DNA of 64,000 nucleotides from an archaeon (GTDB lineage: Archaea > Thermoproteota > Nitrososphaeria > Nitrososphaerales > Nitrosopumilaceae): assembly GCA_024276695.1 (NCBI GenBank), contig JAJRWR010000006.1, positions 1 through 64,000 of the forward strand. The letters run 5' to 3'. Within the stretch, counting starts at the first letter, position 1. Each line of letters begins with the position of its first letter. This document shows, piece by piece, positions 59,883 through 64,000 of the stretch. The notes below the pieces were generated by a model. The model saw nothing but the letters and a program-made list of their open reading frames with translations, ran no database searches and was not told the origin of the DNA. The position numbers were made by a program, and so were the translations under genes.

Positions 59883-61059
59883 GTTTATTTAAATAATTTT
59901 GTACTTCTTCAATGTCTTTGTCTCCTCTTCCAGAAAGAGTAACTACAATTGATTCTGATTTTTTACTCTTTCTTGCAACCTTCATAGCTTCCGCAATTGC
60001 ATGAGATGATTCCAAAGCTGGAATAATTCCTTCAGTTCTTGTTAATGTTAGAAATGCCTCAATAACTTCTGTATCTGTTGCTGCATGATATTTTATTCGT
60101 TTAGTATCTTTATAGTATGAATGCTCAGGACCTACTCCTGGATAATCTAGTCCTGCAGAAATGCTGTGAGTCTCTGTAACCTGTCCTTCTTTATCTTGTA
60201 ACAAATATGTCATCATTCCATGTAAGACTCCTTTGGTTCCTGCAGACAATGTTGCTGAATGCATTTTTGATTTTAATCCGTGACCTGCTGCTTCTACTCC
60301 GATGATTTCAGAATTAGTATCTACCAGTGGATAAAATGTTCCAATTGCATTAGATCCTCCTCCAACACATGCAATTACAGTATCTGGTGCTCTGTTGTTA
60401 ATTTTCTTCATCTGTGATTTTATCTCATTTCCAATTACACTTTGAAAATCCCTGACCATCACAGGATATGGATGTGGGCCAACTGCTGAACCAAGCAAAT
60501 AGTATGTATTCTCCACATTTGTAATCCAGTCACGAATTGCTTCATTAATTGCATCTTTGAGTGTTTTAGAGCCAGATTTTACTGGATATACTTCACAACC
60601 AAGCATATTCATTCGAAATACGTTTTGTTTTTGTCTAATTGTATCTCTATATCCCATGTATACTTCAGCCTTCATCCCCAAAGCAGCACATGCCATTGCG
60701 GTTGCAACTCCATGTTGACCTGCACCAGTTTCGGCAATAATTCGTTTTTTGCTCATCTTTTTTGCAAGCAATGCTTGACCTAGAGTATTGTTAATTTTAT
60801 GAGCTCCTCCATGAAGCAAGTCTTCTCGTTTAAGATAGATTTTGGCGCCTCCTATTTTTTCAGACAAATTCTTTGCATAGTATAATGGTGTAGGTCTTCC
60901 TGCATAGACTTTGAGATAGTAATCTAATTCATTTTTGAATTTTTTATCATTTTTGAATTTCAGATAATTTTCTTCTAGTTCTTCTATTGCTGGTACTAGT
61001 GTTTCTGGAATATATTTTCCACCAAATTCTCCAAATCGACCATTTTTAGGATATTTCAA
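59869..61059 (-). CDS. trpB: Tryptophan synthase beta subunit
   Basis: A 396-residue PLP enzyme joining indole and serine. The pyridoxal Lys is in [23 protein letters not shown] follows, and the phosphate cup is [10 protein letters not shown]. It is a TrpB1-type chain (pairs with TrpA), not the longer TrpB2. It overlaps both trpA and trpC (by four bases with trpC) in the operon. Confidence 0.96.
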   Translation of the reverse strand: MKYPKNGRFGEFGGKYIPETLVPAIEELEENYLKFKNDKKFKNELDYYLKVYAGRPTPLYYAKNLSEKIGGAKIYLKREDLLHGGAHKINNTLGQALLAKKMSKKRIIAETGAGQHGVATAMACAALGMKAEVYMGYRDTIRQKQNVFRMNMLGCEVYPVKSGSKTLKDAINEAIRDWITNVENTYYLLGSAVGPHPYPVMVRDFQSVIGNEIKSQMKKINNRAPDTVIACVGGGSNAIGTFYPLVDTNSEIIGVEAAGHGLKSKMHSATLSAGTKGVLHGMMTYLLQDKEGQVTETHSISAGLDYPGVGPEHSYYKDTKRIKYHAATDTEVIEAFLTLTRTEGIIPALESSHAIAEAMKVARKSKKSESIVVTLSGRGDKDIEEVQNYLNKHVKN

Positions 61060-61832
61060 TATGCATTCACCAATTTCTTTACTTGTTCTTCAATGTTGTC
61101 ACTTTTCATTATGCTTGATCCTATCAGAAATGCATCTGCTCCACACTTTTTTAGATATTGAATATCTTCAGGAGTATTAATTCCACTTTCAGATAGCATG
61201 GGTCTTGATTTTTCTTCTCCTGAAAGAATGGTTTCAGTTGTTTTAAGATCAATTTCTAAAGTGTCCAAGTTTCTATTATTAATTCCAATTAGATCTGCTT
61301 CTGTGTTTAATGCATTTTGAAATTCTTGTTTTGTATGTACTTCAAGCAAAATCTGTAATCCTTGCTTGTGACCATAATCAATAAACTCGTCAATTTCTGA
61401 GAGGAATTTCTGATCATAAAGTGATTGAATAATTAACATGTAATCTGCACCGATTTTTTTTGCTGCATCTATTTGGATCTTGTCGATCATGATATCTTTC
61501 ATCAACATTGGAACATCTATTGCCTCTCTTACTTTCATGAAGTGCTCTGGTGAACCATGAAATAGATGTGGCTGAGTTAAAACTGATAATGCTTTTGAGC
61601 CTCCCGCGATCATTTGATTTGCTATACTTACAGGATCAGTCAATGTTCTAATTTTACCTAGTGATGGGGATGCAAATTTTACCTCGGTTAGTAATGTTGC
61701 ATGCGGATTTGTTTTGATTATATGAACAAAGTCTTTGGTTGATTTTTCCAAATTAGCCTCAACCTCATACACTCCATCATCAATTGCCATCTGAGAATTA
61801 TTTACCAGTCTTCGAAGAATATTTTCAGCCAT
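61056..61832 (-). CDS. trpC: Indole-3-glycerol-phosphate synthase
   Basis: A 258-residue TIM barrel. [13 protein letters not shown] gives the Lys and substrate loop, [14 protein letters not shown] follows, then [15 protein letters not shown] and [12 protein letters not shown]. It closes the indole ring of CdRP. It overlaps trpD and trpB by a few bases. No PRA isomerase (TrpF) domain is fused. Confidence 0.94.
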   Translation of the reverse strand: MAENILRRLVNNSQMAIDDGVYEVEANLEKSTKDFVHIIKTNPHATLLTEVKFASPSLGKIRTLTDPVSIANQMIAGGSKALSVLTQPHLFHGSPEHFMKVREAIDVPMLMKDIMIDKIQIDAAKKIGADYMLIIQSLYDQKFLSEIDEFIDYGHKQGLQILLEVHTKQEFQNALNTEADLIGINNRNLDTLEIDLKTTETILSGEEKSRPMLSESGINTPEDIQYLKKCGADAFLIGSSIMKSDNIEEQVKKLVNAY

Positions 61833-62871
61833 TACTAATCTCCTTTAGTTTTGTAATGTCTCCTGTATCTTGAACAAATTTTTTTAATAATGAAAATGCT
61901 TTTCCATTTTTTATTGTGTTTAATGCTAGTTCTACTGCATCTTCAAAATTTTTGGAAATATTTGCAACAATTAATCCCCCTGCGGCATTTAATGCTGTAG
62001 TTTCAATCATTGCTTGGTTTGCTGTATTGTTTAATACTCCCACAAATGATTTTATCGCATCTTCTTTTGTTTTGATTTGAATATCTTGTAGGAGTGATTC
62101 ATGCAATCCTATCACTCCAGGATCAATTGCATTCATTAACACTTTGTCATTTTTTAGAATACATACACGATTTGTTGCACTGGTAGAAAATTCATCCATT
62201 CCATCATCTGACCTAACTGTCATGATGTTCTCTGCCCCTTTTCTTTTAAGAATTAATGGCAATCGGTCTAAATATTCTATAGAAAATACTCCAACTAGCT
62301 GATTTTTCACTCCAGCTGGATTTGATAGTGGACCTAGTAAATTAAAAGCAGTTCTTTTCCCTAGTTGTTTTCTAGCTGACGATACGTGTCTCATTGCTGG
62401 ATGAAACTTTTGAGCAAACATGAAGCAGATGTTGTGTTTTTGTAAAATATCTGCAATTTTTGGAGGTTCCAAATTTAAATCATATCCAAAATATTCAAAA
62501 ATATCTGCACTTCCAGAAACTCCTGAACTGGAACGATTGCCATGCTTTGCTACGATTCCACCAGCTGCTGCTACTACAAATGATGCTGTTGTTGAAATGT
62601 TGAATGTCTGCAGTTTGTCTCCTCCTGTGCCACACATGTCAATGACTGTGCCATGATTTCTAGGCTCAACTTTGAGTGAGAATTCTTGCATTTTATCAAG
62701 CATTCCTAATAGTTCATCATCTGTTTCTCCTTTTTCTGTAAGGCTTGATAGAAAATCAGCATTTTGTGCGTCATCTGTTTTTCCAGATAGAACATCTATC
62801 ATTACCTGATTCATCTCATCATATGTTAGGTCTGTTTTTTCTTGTAATTTTGTAATCAAGTCTGAAATCAA
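61825..62871 (-). CDS. trpD: Anthranilate phosphoribosyltransferase
   Basis: A 348-residue enzyme adding phosphoribose to anthranilate. MCGTGGDKLQTFNIST binds PRPP, KHGNRSSSGVSGSAD and the acidic DDGMDEFS Mg2+ motif follow. Overlaps trpG by four bases and trpC by eight, all on one transcript. Confidence 0.95.
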   Translation of the reverse strand: MISDLITKLQEKTDLTYDEMNQVMIDVLSGKTDDAQNADFLSSLTEKGETDDELLGMLDKMQEFSLKVEPRNHGTVIDMCGTGGDKLQTFNISTTASFVVAAAGGIVAKHGNRSSSGVSGSADIFEYFGYDLNLEPPKIADILQKHNICFMFAQKFHPAMRHVSSARKQLGKRTAFNLLGPLSNPAGVKNQLVGVFSIEYLDRLPLILKRKGAENIMTVRSDDGMDEFSTSATNRVCILKNDKVLMNAIDPGVIGLHESLLQDIQIKTKEDAIKSFVGVLNNTANQAMIETTALNAAGGLIVANISKNFEDAVELALNTIKNGKAFSLLKKFVQDTGDITKLKEISNG

Positions 62872-63464
62872 TTCTGTCTCTCCTTCACTTGCTTGATGAA
62901 ATTACCTAAGATCTTTTTTCCATCTTCTGTCATTATTGATTCTGGATGAAATTGTACTCCTTGAATGAGATAATCCTTATGTTGAATGGCCATAACTTCC
63001 CCGTCATCTGATGCCGTTGCTATTACTTCTAAAACATCTGGAATTATTGTTTTATCTCCAACCAAACTATGATATCTTGTTGCTCTAAATGGATTTTTTA
63101 CATCTGTAAATAATTTTGAATTTGTATGATCAACAGGACTAGTCTTCCCATGTCTCACACATCCTGCATTAGTTACTTTACCTCCAAATGCATCTATGAT
63201 TCCTTGATGTCCCAGACAAACTCCTAGAATTGGAGTATTTGATCCCACGTCTTTGATGACTTCTGAGCATATTCCAAAGTATTTTTTATCTTCAGGAGTT
63301 CCTGGACCTGGAGAAATAATTATTGCATCATAATTTTTTTCTTTAATTTGATGTATAGTAATCTTGTCATTTCTAATCACATCACATTCTACTCCAAGTT
63401 CTCCCAAGTATTGTGCAATATTATACACAAATGAATCGTAATTATCTATGATTAAAAATTTCAA
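62868..63464 (-). CDS. trpG: Anthranilate synthase glutaminase subunit
   Basis: A 198-residue class I glutamine amidotransferase. The nucleophile Cys is in GVCLGHQG, the His-Glu pair in QFHPESI, and the oxyanion turn in ISPGPGTPE. It supplies ammonia to TrpE. PabA use for folate is possible in principle but the operon favours tryptophan. Overlaps trpE by four bases. Confidence 0.95.
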   Translation of the reverse strand: MKFLIIDNYDSFVYNIAQYLGELGVECDVIRNDKITIHQIKEKNYDAIIISPGPGTPEDKKYFGICSEVIKDVGSNTPILGVCLGHQGIIDAFGGKVTNAGCVRHGKTSPVDHTNSKLFTDVKNPFRATRYHSLVGDKTIIPDVLEVIATASDDGEVMAIQHKDYLIQGVQFHPESIMTEDGKKILGNFIKQVKERQN

Positions 63465-64000
63465 CTTGATGCTTCCTTTAATGCTTGAAGCATAGCTCCT
63501 GCTTTATGCTCTGTTTCTTTGAATTCATTTTTAGCAATGGAATCTGAAACTATGCCTGCTCCTGATTGGACAAAGCCTTTGTCATTTTCAATGAATATAC
63601 TTCTAATTGCAATTGCAAAATCACAGCATCCGTTGTACGAAAAATAACCCACTGCACCTGCATATGGTCCTCTGGACTCTGTCTCTAATTCATCAATTAT
63701 TTCCATGGCTCTAACTTTTGGTGCACCTGACACTGTTCCTGCTGGAAATACTGCCTGAAATGCATCAAACATATCGTTTTCAGGCGCCAAATTGCCTACT
63801 ATGTGACTAACAATATGTTGGACGTGACTAAATTGCTTTATCTCCATTAATGATTCTGGATGAACTGTTCCATATTTACAGACTCTGCCAATATCATTTC
63901 TGCCTAAATCTACTAGCATTGTATGCTCTGCTAACTCCTTTTCATCATGGATCAATTCTTCAGATAATGCATTGTTCTTTTCCTCATCATTTGTTACTTT
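63461..64000 (-). CDS. trpE: Anthranilate synthase component I (C-terminal part, cut by window edge)
   Basis: The frame is open from the right edge; about 179 C-terminal residues are present. VDLGRNDIGRVCKYG, FPAGTVSGAPKVRAMEII, GPYAGAVGYFS and GAGIVSDS are chorismate-enzyme signatures with the Mg2+-binding Glu residues. It is the first gene of trpEGDCBA as far as the window shows. The apparent TTG start at 63955 is not real, because conserved-looking codons continue upstream to 64000. Confidence 0.93.
   Translation of the reverse strand, partial: KVTNDEEKNNALSEELIHDEKELAEHTMLVDLGRNDIGRVCKYGTVHPESLMEIKQFSHVQHIVSHIVGNLAPENDMFDAFQAVFPAGTVSGAPKVRAMEIIDELETESRGPYAGAVGYFSYNGCCDFAIAIRSIFIENDKGFVQSGAGIVSDSIAKNEFKETEHKAGAMLQALKEASS

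Noticed and set aside
1-64000. tRNA, rRNA or CRISPR features
   Set aside because: I looked for T-loop-like GTTCRANNC with flanking stems and for regularly spaced direct repeats and found none that could be supported; a tRNAscan/Infernal/CRT run would be decisive.

Overview
The window is about 64 kb of AT-rich archaeal DNA. Its gene set points to an ammonia-oxidising thaumarchaeon (Nitrososphaerota, close to Nitrosopumilus/Nitrosarchaeum). The evidence is a split methylmalonyl-CoA mutase with its GTPase and epimerase (as in the 3-hydroxypropionate/4-hydroxybutyrate cycle), eukaryote-like information genes (TFB, Rpo6, eS25, eS26, Alba, PolB, Hef-type helicase, deoxyhypusine synthase), a parvulin PPIase, many small zinc-ribbon proteins, and TATA boxes placed about 26 nt before the start codon, as expected of leaderless transcripts. 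This assignment is inference; no marker such as 16S rRNA or amoA lies in the window.

Layout. 0-12 kb: an IS5-like transposase tail at the left edge, a frameshifted cobalamin-binding protein, Nre repair protein, a frameshifted DUF432 gene coupled to MscS, cysS, nadE, Rieske protein, ahcY, metG. 12-25 kb: ilvC, the mutase small subunit, TFB, small regulators, an M1 aminopeptidase, then meaB-mcmA1 and the epimerase. 25-35 kb (mostly minus strand): pyruvate phosphate dikinase with an in-frame stop, tpiA, SemiSWEET, PolB, dCMP deaminase, then Hef-like helicase and parvulin. 35-40 kb: two receiver proteins and regulators without a histidine kinase, followed by a gene graveyard (a PPOX-like pseudogene, a TadC/FlaJ remnant, an Ig-like membrane protein remnant and a regulator tail). 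40-50 kb: UbiA prenyltransferase, aldo/keto reductase, asparagine-synthase-like protein, Alba, Rpo6, eS25, deoxyhypusine synthase, dicarboxylate symporter, pentapeptide-repeat protein. 50-59 kb: thrS-agmatinase, archaetidyl transferase, eS26, a PfkB kinase with an in-frame stop, NAD kinase fused to a winged helix, pyrG. 59-64 kb: the trpEGDCBA operon on the minus strand, with trpE cut by the right edge.

The outstanding feature is the amount of gene damage. Two genes carry single-base homopolymer frameshifts, three frames carry isolated in-frame stops (two of them metabolic enzymes), and the 37-40 kb island contains genes with several lesions each and rearrangement junctions. The island looks like true decay. 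The isolated lesions could be decay, real alleles or sequence errors, and need read-level checking. I found no CRISPR array, rRNA or tRNA gene and no convincing new multi-gene defence or mobile system. The best candidate new biology is a symmetric TATA element that appears to serve rpo6 and a cyclophilin-like gene at once, the NAD kinase-winged-helix fusion, and the density of tiny Cys-rich proteins. No stretch longer than about 300 bases lacks a called feature.
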